From the NCBI GenBank assembly GCA_002320935.1, contig DCLG01000049.1, positions 1 through 5,540 on the forward strand: DNA of 5,540 nt, given 5' to 3'. Below are positions 1 through 5,540 of the stretch, piece after piece. The notes beneath the pieces were generated by a model. That model had not been told where the DNA came from, ran no database searches, and worked only from the letters and a program-made list of their open reading frames with translations. The DNA comes from Pedobacter sp. UBA1654 (GTDB taxonomy: Bacteria > Bacteroidota > Bacteroidia > Sphingobacteriales > Sphingobacteriaceae). Both the position numbers and the translations under genes were made by a program. Position 1 is the first letter of the stretch. Each line of letters starts with the position of its first letter.

Positions 1-527
1 AGGACCTGCTTAAAGCCAGTGTTGGCCTGAACCTGGCGCTACATTATTTATCAGGCGCAATCACCTTTGATCCGGTGGTCACCACAGTTGATGAGCGATT
101 GGCGTCTGAAATTGTATGGCTAGACTGCCTGCTTACGAATATGGATCGCACTGCAAGGAATACCAACATGCTGATGTGGCATAAGCAGCTTTGGCTAATT
201 GATCATGGAGCATCCCTATATTTTCATCATGCTATGCAAAACTGGGAAGAGCAGGCCGTTAAACCTTTTTTTCTGGTAAAAGACCATGTGTTACTCGCAA
301 GGGCAACACAACTCCATTCCGTAAACACTGATTTCAGTGCGAGGCTTACACCCGCTGTAATCAACCGGATTGTAGGGCTGATTCCGGATGAATGGTTGAT
401 GGTTGATGGTAATCAGGAGAATGCGGAGCAGCAAAGGAATGTATACCGGGAGTTTCTTATGCGGAGAATAGCAAGTTCAGAAATCTTTACTAATGCGGCA
501 GACGATGCAAGACAAGCACTTATTTGA
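1..527 (+). CDS. HipA-like kinase, C-terminal part (5' end outside window)
   Basis: The frame is open from base 3 with no stop, so the gene enters from the left; the 174 visible residues are the C-terminal catalytic lobe. A GTG at 75 is internal and need not be the true start. What shows the family is a HipA-type catalytic loop, TNMDRTARNTN (bases about 135-167), in which Asp (codon 144-146) and the Asn five residues later match the catalytic Asp and metal-binding Asn of HipA. It is followed after 19 residues by LIDHG (Asp codon 201-203), the counterpart of the DFG-type magnesium-binding Asp. The family phosphorylates proteins using ATP; E. coli HipA targets glutamyl-tRNA synthetase, but the substrate here is unknown. 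This is the stand-alone HipA-like type (HipA_2-like) rather than classical HipA with a HipB partner. The stop at 525-527 overlaps the start of the DUF3037 gene, suggesting translational coupling. The ATP-binding N-lobe cannot be assessed. Confidence 0.85.
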   Translation, partial: DLLKASVGLNLALHYLSGAITFDPVVTTVDERLASEIVWLDCLLTNMDRTARNTNMLMWHKQLWLIDHGASLYFHHAMQNWEEQAVKPFFLVKDHVLLARATQLHSVNTDFSARLTPAVINRIVGLIPDEWLMVDGNQENAEQQRNVYREFLMRRIASSEIFTNAADDARQALI

Positions 528-888
528 GTATGCGGTAATTCGCGTGGTACCCAGGGTAGAACGTGAGGAATTTATAAATGCAGGTGTCATTCTATATTGT
601 GCCAAAAAGAAGTTCCTAGAATGCGCTTTTACAATAGATGAACAGAAGATCCTGGCTTTGTGCAAAGAATTAGATCTGGAACAATTATCATTGAACTTGC
701 AGGCATTTGCACAGATATGTGCAGCGGGCAGTAATTCCGGCAGTATAGGGCAATTGGATGCGGCTTCAAGGTTCAGGTGGTTGACGGCCACGCGAAGCAC
801 GGTGTTGCAATGCTCTAAAGTGCATCCGGGCTTTTGTGAGGACCCTGCGGTGTCACTTGAACGGCTTAAAGCGTCCTTAGTGCTTTAA
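505..888 (+). CDS. DUF3037 family protein
   Basis: A small soluble protein of 127 residues if started at ATG 505, or 131 if started at ATG 493. I prefer 505 because family members, as I recall them, begin shortly before the conserved FEYAVIRVVPRVEREEF block; no Shine-Dalgarno sequence decides it. Recognition rests on that N-terminal block followed by NAGVILYC, and on the C-terminal RFRWLTATRSTVLQCS then VHPGF and a DP-containing helix, both typical of DUF3037. The middle contains a helix-rich stretch. There are no membrane segments or signal peptide. The gene overlaps the end of the HipA-like kinase by 23 bases (35 with the longer start) in a different frame, so the two are very likely co-expressed. 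The function is not known to me; adjacency suggests a partner, regulator or substrate of the kinase, which is inference. No terminator is visible after its stop. Confidence 0.85.
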   Translation: MQDKHLFEYAVIRVVPRVEREEFINAGVILYCAKKKFLECAFTIDEQKILALCKELDLEQLSLNLQAFAQICAAGSNSGSIGQLDAASRFRWLTATRSTVLQCSKVHPGFCEDPAVSLERLKASLVL

Positions 889-942
889 TTTGTAATTTTA
901 TTAAAACAATTAGTATTCCCGCAAAGTTAATTCATAAATTAT

Positions 943-973
943 TTTGAATAAAGGATTGGGCTATGTAGCTTTA
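943..973 (+). promoter_or_regulatory. Bacteroidota-type promoter of the cold-shock gene
   Basis: TTTG at 943-946 is followed after 19 bases by TAGCTTTA at 966-973. This fits the -33 TTTG / -7 TAnnTTTG pattern of the Bacteroidota primary sigma factor, with one mismatch in the -7 box. It predicts transcription starting near 980 and a short leader of about 25 bases before the ATG at 1005, unlike the long thermosensing leader of E. coli cspA. The element lies in a 116-base AT-rich spacer after the DUF3037 gene. It is a pattern match only. Confidence 0.5.
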
Positions 974-1004
974 ATCAAATTAAATCAACAACTATTAGAA
1001 TACT

Positions 1005-1208
1005 ATGAAAAATCAAGGAACAATTAAATTTTTTAACGAAAGCAAGGGGTTTGGATTCATCGTTGACGCGAATTCAGGCAAAGATATATTTGTACACTCT
1101 ACCTCTATTGCTGGCGGTTCAAGAGGCCTGGTTGAAGGTGATCAGGTTGAATTTGAGGTCGCAGAAGGCAAAAAAGGCCCGGAGGCTAAGAATGTTGTGA
1201 AGTTGTAA
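1005..1208 (+). CDS. CspA-family cold-shock protein
   Basis: A complete 67-residue single cold-shock domain, the standard length of the family. The nucleic-acid-binding motifs are intact: RNP1 as KGFGFI (residues 14-19) and RNP2 as IFVH (residues 28-31), with the usual opening GTIKFFN and closing GPEAKNVVKL. Members bind single-stranded RNA and DNA in the cytoplasm and act as RNA chaperones that melt structure, during cold or generally in growth; whether this copy is cold-induced cannot be read from the sequence. The ATG at 1005 is the only start giving the full domain, and the region before it is AT-rich without a Shine-Dalgarno sequence, normal in Bacteroidota. The gene stands alone as its own unit, with a promoter about 60 bases upstream and a strong terminator 20 bases after the stop. 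Confidence 0.97.
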   Translation: MKNQGTIKFFNESKGFGFIVDANSGKDIFVHSTSIAGGSRGLVEGDQVEFEVAEGKKGPEAKNVVKL

Positions 1209-1228
1209 GGCTTTATTAGAAATTTGGG

Positions 1229-1263
1229 AAACGGGGCGTATCGTAGATACGTCCCGTTTTTTT
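1229..1263 (+). terminator. Intrinsic terminator of the cold-shock gene
   Basis: A 14-bp stem (arms 1229-1242 and 1246-1259) with one G-U pair and a GTA loop runs directly into a run of seven T (1257-1263), the last three of the 3' arm included. It starts 20 bases after the cold-shock stop codon. On the - strand the same stem is followed by a weak T/C stretch, so it may also slow transcription arriving from the convergent symporter gene, but the T run is only good in the + direction. Confidence 0.93.
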
Positions 1264-1327
1264 ATACCCAAGTTTGTCGTACCAATTGCTTTGTAAATCA
1301 AACACAGTATAACCAGATCAAATGCAG

Positions 1328-1349
1328 GTCGAACACACGTCGAACACAC
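1328..1349 (+). repeat. Two perfect tandem copies of an 11-nt unit
   Basis: The unit GTCGAACACAC occurs twice with no gap, at 1328-1338 and 1339-1349, in the non-coding spacer between the cold-shock terminator and the symporter gene. Its AACACAC part is complementary to the GTGTGTT stretches at 1390-1396 and 1401-1407, so it forms the left arm of a long inverted repeat. No function is assigned. Confidence 0.85.
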
Positions 1350-1362
1350 GAGACCGGTGTGG

Positions 1363-1406
1363 TTGATGTGCCTTTGATGTGGGTTTCATGTGTGTTACAT
1401 GTGTGT
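1363..1406 (+). repeat. Four degenerate tandem copies of an 11-nt unit
   Basis: Four consecutive 11-mers at 1363, 1374, 1385 and 1396 read TTGATGTGCCT, TTGATGTGGGT, TTCATGTGTGT and TACATGTGTGT; all share ATGTG at the same position. The preceding 11 bases (1352-1362) keep only GTG in register. The last two units overlap the final codons and stop of the symporter gene on the - strand. The spacing equals that of the two GTCGAACACAC copies just upstream. Arms 1332-1349 and 1390-1407 can pair at 15 Watson-Crick positions plus one G-T out of 18, with a 40-base loop. Confidence 0.7.
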
Positions 1407-2630
1407 TTGGTCCAAATGAGATTTCATCCAGTTCTTTCCTTCGGTAAAGCGGGCCACCATCATGGCGCAGACGTTATCTCCTGTAGCGTTGAGCAAGGTG
1501 GCCATCGGATCTACCAATGTTCCAATGATCATGGCTGCCGGTAGTGCTTCCGGCGGAAATCCATAGGCAGAGATAAACAGTAATTCACCGACGTAACCAC
1601 CATTTGGTATTCCTCCTTCTACGATACTGACCAGTACCGTCATCCCAAGTGCGAGTATGATCACATCAACGCTATTAAAGCTTCTGCCGAACATGGCAAA
1701 CACCACGGCCATTTTGATGATTGAGGAAATACTTGAGCCGTCTTTGTGTAATGTTGCTCCGAGTGGAATGGTGACATTTGCAATATAATCCGGCACGCCC
1801 ATCTTTTTACAGCCATCAAGATTTGCAGGTATCGTTGCAATACTGCTGCAGGTACCAACTGCAGTAGCAGATGGTACGATGTTGTTTTTCCAGAAGATTC
1901 CTAAACCTTTTGTACCTCCGGCAACTATGGCATACAAGCTGAAGAAAACGACGAAATAGAATGCACCGACACCATAATAAACGCCAAGAGATCGGGCATA
2001 GGTGCCAAAAAGCTGTGGTCCAAATACCCCAACCTGATAGGCGAAGTAGGCACCTAAACCTACAGGGGCAATTTTCATGATCAGAATAAACACATGTTTA
2101 AATACCTCATTGCCGCTATGCAGAAAACGTTTAAATGCGCTGGCTGTTTCTCCGGCCTGCAGGCAGGCAAAGCCGATCAAGACGGAAAAGATGATCATGG
2201 CAAGCATGCTTTTACGAGATAGCAGCTCATAGAATTCTGCAGTGGTAAACATGCTGGTGATCTGATCACCAAATGCTTTCTCTTCAATAACTTCAGTCAT
2301 CTGAATGGCCTGTACATGCTCGTGCAGCGGGAAGATCTTTACTGCAACAATCGTTAGTAATGCAGAAATGATTATGGTAGAAAGAAATACTGCAGCCATC
2401 ACACCCATCATCCGGTTTAACTTATTGGAGGTGCTCAGACTGGCTATTGCGGAAGAAATCGCAAAAAATACCAATGGAATCACTGCAGTGAAAAGTAGAT
2501 TAAGGAAGATGTCGCCCACAGGTTTCAGGACCTCGACCTGTTTGCCAAAAATCAGCCCTGCTATACTGCCTGTGATGATCCCCAGAAGCAGTAAAATGAT
2601 GCCTTTGTAGTTTTGAAAGAATTGGTTCAT
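1395..2630 (-). CDS. Dicarboxylate/amino acid:cation symporter (DAACS/SLC1 family)
   Basis: A complete 411-residue inner-membrane secondary transporter of the GltP/GltPh/DctA fold. Visible parts: hydrophobic helices from about residue 10 on, hairpin 1 with TCSSIATIP (260-268), TM7 with IPLGATLHKDGSS (288-300), hairpin 2 with EGGIPNGG (338-345) and TM8 with DPMATLLNATGD (374-385). Members couple substrate uptake to sodium or protons in an elevator mechanism. Aligned by eye with GltPh, the TM8 Asp (D374), Asn (N381) and sodium-site Asp (D385) are kept, but the Arg that holds an acidic side chain is Ala (A377), TM7 NMDG is HKDG, and the hairpin 1 Arg is Cys (C261). The substrate is therefore probably not glutamate, aspartate or a C4-dicarboxylate bound in the classical way; the real substrate is unknown. 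The ATG at 2628-2630 starts just before TM1. The gene converges on the cold-shock gene, and its stop lies inside the 11-nt repeats. Confidence 0.92.
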   Translation of the reverse strand: MNQFFQNYKGIILLLLGIITGSIAGLIFGKQVEVLKPVGDIFLNLLFTAVIPLVFFAISSAIASLSTSNKLNRMMGVMAAVFLSTIIISALLTIVAVKIFPLHEHVQAIQMTEVIEEKAFGDQITSMFTTAEFYELLSRKSMLAMIIFSVLIGFACLQAGETASAFKRFLHSGNEVFKHVFILIMKIAPVGLGAYFAYQVGVFGPQLFGTYARSLGVYYGVGAFYFVVFFSLYAIVAGGTKGLGIFWKNNIVPSATAVGTCSSIATIPANLDGCKKMGVPDYIANVTIPLGATLHKDGSSISSIIKMAVVFAMFGRSFNSVDVIILALGMTVLVSIVEGGIPNGGYVGELLFISAYGFPPEALPAAMIIGTLVDPMATLLNATGDNVCAMMVARFTEGKNWMKSHLDQTHM

Positions 2631-2671
2631 AACGTAATATAGGATCTGAAAACTGTTTTCATTCTTTTCTG

Positions 2672-2703
2672 GTTAATGTATATGCATTTATACTAGGATT
2701 AAC
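2672..2703. promoter_or_regulatory. Broken dyad in the divergent intergenic region
   Basis: GTTAAT-GTATA (2672-2682) is mirrored by TATAC...ATTAAC (2689-2703), a 5-bp inner and 6-bp outer inverted match with a six-base centre and a four-base insert (TAGG) in the right arm. It lies in the 137-bp space between the symporter and the cardiolipin synthase gene, about 45 bases before the symporter start. An operator for a dimeric regulator is possible; the region is AT-rich, so chance is a serious alternative. No convincing promoter of the TTTG/TAnnTTTG type was found for either gene here. Confidence 0.25.
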
Positions 2704-2767
2704 AGCTTTTGCCGGGCTTTAGATTTACTATCCTACTAAAAGATAAATTTAACATTGTTGCTTAAAT

Positions 2768-4222
2768 ATGCTAAACTGGTTGTTAATTGCCGAAATTATC
2801 TATGTTTTTTGTATTGCTGCAGTTTGTCTTAGAATCATATATGAAACAGAATCTACAAGCAAAACACTGGCATATCTGCTTTTAACCATTTTCTTGCCCA
2901 TAGGTGGTGTAATTGTTTACTTTGTTATTGGTACGAACTATCGTAAACGTAAGCTCTATACTAAGAAGATATTTAAGGATGAGGCACTCATGAGAAGTGT
3001 CAAGACAAAGATCTTCAGGACTTCAGCCCAAAGCTGGCAAACTGTTGGCCTAGATCTGAAGAAGTACAAAAAGCTTTTTACCTTGTTGCTCAATAGCAAC
3101 TGGAGCAGCCTCAGTACGAACAACAAAGTAGAATTGCTGCTTAATGGGGAACAGAAGTTCAATTCTGTACTTGCCGCGTTGAAAGCGGCGACAAATCATA
3201 TCCACATTGAATACTACATTTATGAAGATGATGAAATTGGAAATGCGATCAAAGATGTGCTTATTGAAAGGGCAAAAGCGGGCGTAGAGGTACGTTTCAT
3301 CTATGATGATTTTGGCAGCCGCTCCATCAGGAAAACCATTGTTCCCGAATTGATTGAAGCAGGCGTAAAGGCCTATCCATTTTACAGAATCTTTTTTATT
3401 GCATTTGCCAACCGGCTTAATTATCGAAATCACAGGAAGGTTATTATTATTGATGGCAACATAGGTTATACCGGAGGAATAAACATCAGCGACCGCTATA
3501 GTAACAATCAAGCTGGCGGGGATAGTTTATACTGGCGGGATACACACCTGAAAATTTCAGGTCCTGGCGTGTATTATCTGCAATATCTGTTCATTTGCGA
3601 CTGGAACTTCTGCTCGGATCAGGAACTTGATCCTGACAGGGATTTTTTTAGAAGCGAGGTACCGGAAGCGGCAGGATCACTGGTACAAATTGCGGCGAGT
3701 GGCCCGGACTCGGACGATCCCACGATCTTGTTCTCGCTTGTAAAAGCCATTGGGCTCGCTGAAAAAGAAATTCTGATTACAACACCATATTTCATCCCGG
3801 GAGAAACCCTGCTGGATGCCTTAACGGTGGCGGCTCTAAGTGGTGTTAAAGTGAAATTATTAGTGCCGGATAAATCAGATTCTAAAATGGTAGATTTCGC
3901 TGCAAGATCTTACTATGAGAACCTTATGCGCGCAGGAGTGGAGATTTACTTGTATAAAAAAGGTTTTGTACATGCAAAAACACTGGTGGCTGACGCAACG
4001 CTGTCTGTGATTGGTACTGCAAATATGGATCATCGAAGTTTTGATCTGAATTTTGAAGTGAACAGTATCATTTACGATGCGGCTTTTGGTAAGCAGCTGA
4101 CAAAAGTGTTTTATGAGGACTTGCTTGATGCCGAGCGTATTAACCTTGAAGAATGGCAAAAAAGGAGTTTTCTAAGGCAATTTCCAGAAAAGGTAGCCCG
4201 TCTGTTTTCCCCATTGCTGTAA
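2768..4222 (+). CDS. cls: Cardiolipin synthase (two-HKD phospholipase D family)
   Basis: A complete 484-residue protein, the usual length for ClsA-type enzymes, which join two phosphatidylglycerol molecules into cardiolipin and glycerol at the cytoplasmic membrane. It opens with two membrane helices (about residues 3-24 and 33-55, with FLPIGGVIVYF) followed by a basic stretch, the PLDc_N arrangement. Two complete HxK(x4)D(x6)G motifs are present: H222/K224/D229/G236 in HRKVIIIDGNIGYTGG, and H402/K404/D409/G416 in HAKTLVADATLSVIGTANMD. Each is followed by the conserved N-x-x-(S/D) segment (GGININ-like GGINIS; TANMDHRS), so both half-sites look active. The ATG at 2768 is chosen because it places the start at the first membrane helix. 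It is transcribed away from the symporter and leads a co-directional series with the HAD and NADH dehydrogenase genes. An exact substrate (PG only, or PG plus PE) cannot be read from the sequence. Confidence 0.93.
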   Translation: MLNWLLIAEIIYVFCIAAVCLRIIYETESTSKTLAYLLLTIFLPIGGVIVYFVIGTNYRKRKLYTKKIFKDEALMRSVKTKIFRTSAQSWQTVGLDLKKYKKLFTLLLNSNWSSLSTNNKVELLLNGEQKFNSVLAALKAATNHIHIEYYIYEDDEIGNAIKDVLIERAKAGVEVRFIYDDFGSRSIRKTIVPELIEAGVKAYPFYRIFFIAFANRLNYRNHRKVIIIDGNIGYTGGINISDRYSNNQAGGDSLYWRDTHLKISGPGVYYLQYLFICDWNFCSDQELDPDRDFFRSEVPEAAGSLVQIAASGPDSDDPTILFSLVKAIGLAEKEILITTPYFIPGETLLDALTVAALSGVKVKLLVPDKSDSKMVDFAARSYYENLMRAGVEIYLYKKGFVHAKTLVADATLSVIGTANMDHRSFDLNFEVNSIIYDAAFGKQLTKVFYEDLLDAERINLEEWQKRSFLRQFPEKVARLFSPLL

Positions 4223-4321
4223 ACTGTTGAGATTTCTGAAACCGTTGTAGATCATGTGTGTTTAGTTAGCGGCGATATGTATGTCGAACCAGTGTTTTGG
4301 CTTAGATCAAGAGCTTTTATT

Positions 4322-4948
4322 ATGGAGGAACAGGATTTACGAATTTTATTTTTTGACATTGGTGGAATTCTACTTTCCAACGGCTGGGGGCACGAATCCA
4401 GGGAAGCGGCGGCGGAGAAGTTTGACCTCGACTATAAAGAAATCGATTCGCTGCACAACTTCATGTTCAACGTTTACGAGATCGGGAACATCACTTTAGA
4501 TGATTATCTGGACACTGTGATCTTTCATAAACCGAGAAACTTTCCGCGGCAGGATTTTAAGGAATTCATTTACGCCCAGTCGGTTGAACTTCCGGGCATG
4601 CTGGCCTGGCTAAAAGAATGGAAGAAAGATTGTGGCTTTCGTATCATATCAATAAACAATGAAGGCAAGGAATTGAACGATTATCGTGTAGAGAAGTTTC
4701 AGCTTCACAAGTGTTTCGATGCTTTCATTTCCTCGTGCGAAGTGAAGTTGCGTAAACCTGACCCAGCGATCTTTAAACTGGCAATGGGTATCGCTCAAGC
4801 GCGTCCTGCACAGTGCGTTTATTTTGACGACCGGATAATGTTTGTTAAAATTGCAGAAAATTTAGGCATTAAAGCATTTCAGCACACCAGTTTCGAATCG
4901 ACTAAAGAAATCCTGTTGAATTTACAGAATTCTACAGCCCATTTGTAA
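4322..4948 (+). CDS. HAD-superfamily phosphatase, subfamily IA (YihX-like)
   Basis: A soluble 208-residue hydrolase when started at ATG 4322. An in-frame ATG at 4256 would add 22 residues (MCLVSGDMYVEPVFWLRSRAFI), but the HAD fold normally starts a few residues before motif I, so 4322 is preferred; neither has a Shine-Dalgarno sequence. Motif I is FFDIGGIL with nucleophile D12; the usual second Asp is Gly (G14), the DxGG(V/I)L form typical of variant-3 IA proteins related to YihX and epoxide-hydrolase N-domains. A helical cap follows (about 20-90). Motif II is the Ser of IISINNEG (S110), motif III the Lys of RKPDP (K145), and motif IV YFDDR (D169, D170). The likely reaction is hydrolysis of a small phosphorylated metabolite (YihX acts on glucose-1-phosphate), but the substrate here is unknown. 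It sits 99 bases after the cardiolipin synthase gene and 61 before the NADH dehydrogenase gene, without an evident terminator. Confidence 0.88.
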   Translation: MEEQDLRILFFDIGGILLSNGWGHESREAAAEKFDLDYKEIDSLHNFMFNVYEIGNITLDDYLDTVIFHKPRNFPRQDFKEFIYAQSVELPGMLAWLKEWKKDCGFRIISINNEGKELNDYRVEKFQLHKCFDAFISSCEVKLRKPDPAIFKLAMGIAQARPAQCVYFDDRIMFVKIAENLGIKAFQHTSFESTKEILLNLQNSTAHL

Positions 4949-5009
4949 GCTTGGTATTGCGGACTTTATGGTTCGATTTTAGATAAAGATATATTAAAAT
5001 AGAATATTT

Positions 5010-5540
5010 ATGATTAATACCGAGTTAAAACGGGTGGTTATTGTTGGGGGTGGATTTGCCGGGGTAAATCTTGCCAAAGAATTGGCAAAGCATAATTCCT
5101 ATGTGGTCACCTTGGTTGACAAGAATAACTATAACTTTTTTCCGCCGCTTTTGTATCAGGTGGCAACAGGATACCTCGAAACTTCAAACATCAGTTATCC
5201 ATTCCGGAAGTTGTTTCGCGGAAGCAATAACTTTACTTTTAGAATGGGGACTGTCACCAAAGTTGTACAGGCGGAAAATAAATTACTTGTCGATACAGGC
5301 GATTTGCACTATGATATCCTTGTTTTTGCAACCGGTACAGAGACAAATTATTTTGGAATGGAAAACGTTAAGAAGAATTCTATTCCAATGAAAACTGTCC
5401 AGGATGCGATATATATGCGCAATACCTTACTTGAACGCTTGGAGAAAGCTACTCGTGAACCCGATCCGGCAGTACGCAAAAAACTTACAACGATTGTGGT
5501 AGCTGGTGGCGGACCAACAGGAGTGGAGATCTCGGGAATG
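5010..5540 (+). CDS. ndh: Type II NADH:quinone oxidoreductase, N-terminal part (3' end outside window)
   Basis: The reading frame starts at ATG 5010 and stays open to the window end, giving the first 177 residues of a protein that is normally about 400-450 long. An FAD-binding Rossmann motif, VIVGGGFAGVNLAKEL (10-25), is followed by the acidic residue ending strand 2 (D37), the family block NYNFFPPLLYQVATG (40-54), the second FAD contact VFATGTETNYFG (105-116), and the start of the NADH-binding Rossmann fold, VVAGGGPTGVEISGM (163-177). This order identifies NDH-2, a single-subunit flavoprotein on the inner face of the membrane that passes electrons from NADH to menaquinone without pumping protons. 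The start leaves no room for an earlier one, as the upstream 60 bases are AT-rich and non-coding. A weak TTTG (4942-4945), N21, TATGGTTC (4967-4974) could be its promoter. The C-terminal membrane-anchoring part cannot be assessed. Confidence 0.93.
   Translation, partial: MINTELKRVVIVGGGFAGVNLAKELAKHNSYVVTLVDKNNYNFFPPLLYQVATGYLETSNISYPFRKLFRGSNNFTFRMGTVTKVVQAENKLLVDTGDLHYDILVFATGTETNYFGMENVKKNSIPMKTVQDAIYMRNTLLERLEKATREPDPAVRKKLTTIVVAGGGPTGVEISGM

Noticed and set aside
75..527. GTG at 75 as the true start of the HipA-like gene
   Set aside because: The frame is open upstream to the window edge and a kinase needs its N-lobe, so the gene begins outside the window.
477..800. - strand open frame of 107 codons opposite DUF3037
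   Set aside because: It lies almost wholly antisense to a recognised family gene, has no recognisable domain and is rich in Cys/Ser/Asn as expected for a shadow frame.
1328..1406. CRISPR-like array
   Set aside because: Units are 11 nt and contiguous, without spacers of constant length, and there are no cas genes.
1332..1407. Intrinsic terminator for the symporter gene
   Set aside because: The inverted repeat has a 40-base loop and no T run after it on the - strand, so it does not fit a standard terminator.
1224..1544. + strand open frame of 106 codons across the terminator and repeats
   Set aside because: It begins just before the terminator hairpin, runs through it and the repeats, then antisense to the symporter; no family likeness.
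2718..2751. Possible promoter for the cardiolipin synthase gene (TTTA 2718-2721, TAAATTTA 2744-2751)
   Set aside because: The -7 match is fair, but the -33 box is off-consensus and the 22-base spacing is too long; it would give a leader of only about 10 bases.
3050..3511. - strand open frame of 153 codons inside the cardiolipin synthase gene
   Set aside because: Antisense to a gene with both HKD motifs intact; its composition is that of a reverse-complement shadow.
5071..5391. + strand open frame of 106 codons inside the NADH dehydrogenase gene
   Set aside because: It is in another frame from the clear NDH-2 protein with two Rossmann motifs, and has no family resemblance.

Overview
The window looks like chromosomal DNA of a Bacteroidota member, most likely of the Sphingobacteriaceae (Pedobacter/Mucilaginibacter type). 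This is inferred from moderate-to-low GC, the absence of clear Shine-Dalgarno sequences before every start, a good TTTG-N19-TAnnTTT promoter before the cold-shock gene, and protein families typical of that group. No rRNA, tRNA, CRISPR array, insertion sequence or phage gene was seen.

Layout, left to right: (1) bases 1-888 hold the catalytic end of a HipA-like protein kinase whose stop codon overlaps the start of a DUF3037 gene, forming a translationally linked pair on the + strand. (2) Bases 943-1263 form a compact cold-shock transcription unit: promoter, 67-residue CspA-family gene and a strong intrinsic terminator. (3) Bases 1264-1394 form a convergent spacer containing a short 11-nt-period repeat cluster. 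The cluster folds into a long imperfect inverted repeat and runs into the 3' end of the next gene. (4) Bases 1395-2630 on the - strand encode a dicarboxylate/amino acid:cation symporter whose substrate- and sodium-site residues differ from the acidic-amino-acid transporters. (5) A 137-bp divergent intergenic region holds a broken dyad. (6) Bases 2768-5540 on the + strand carry a cardiolipin synthase of the two-HKD type, a HAD-IA phosphatase and the first 177 residues of a type II NADH:quinone oxidoreductase. The spacers are 99 and 61 bases, with no visible terminator between them.

Most of the content is ordinary housekeeping: membrane lipid, respiration, transport and cold shock. The least understood unit is the HipA-like kinase/DUF3037 pair, whose biological role is not settled as far as I know. 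The most unusual DNA structure is the 11-nt repeat cluster at about 1328-1408. I see no convincing evidence for a wholly new multi-gene system.
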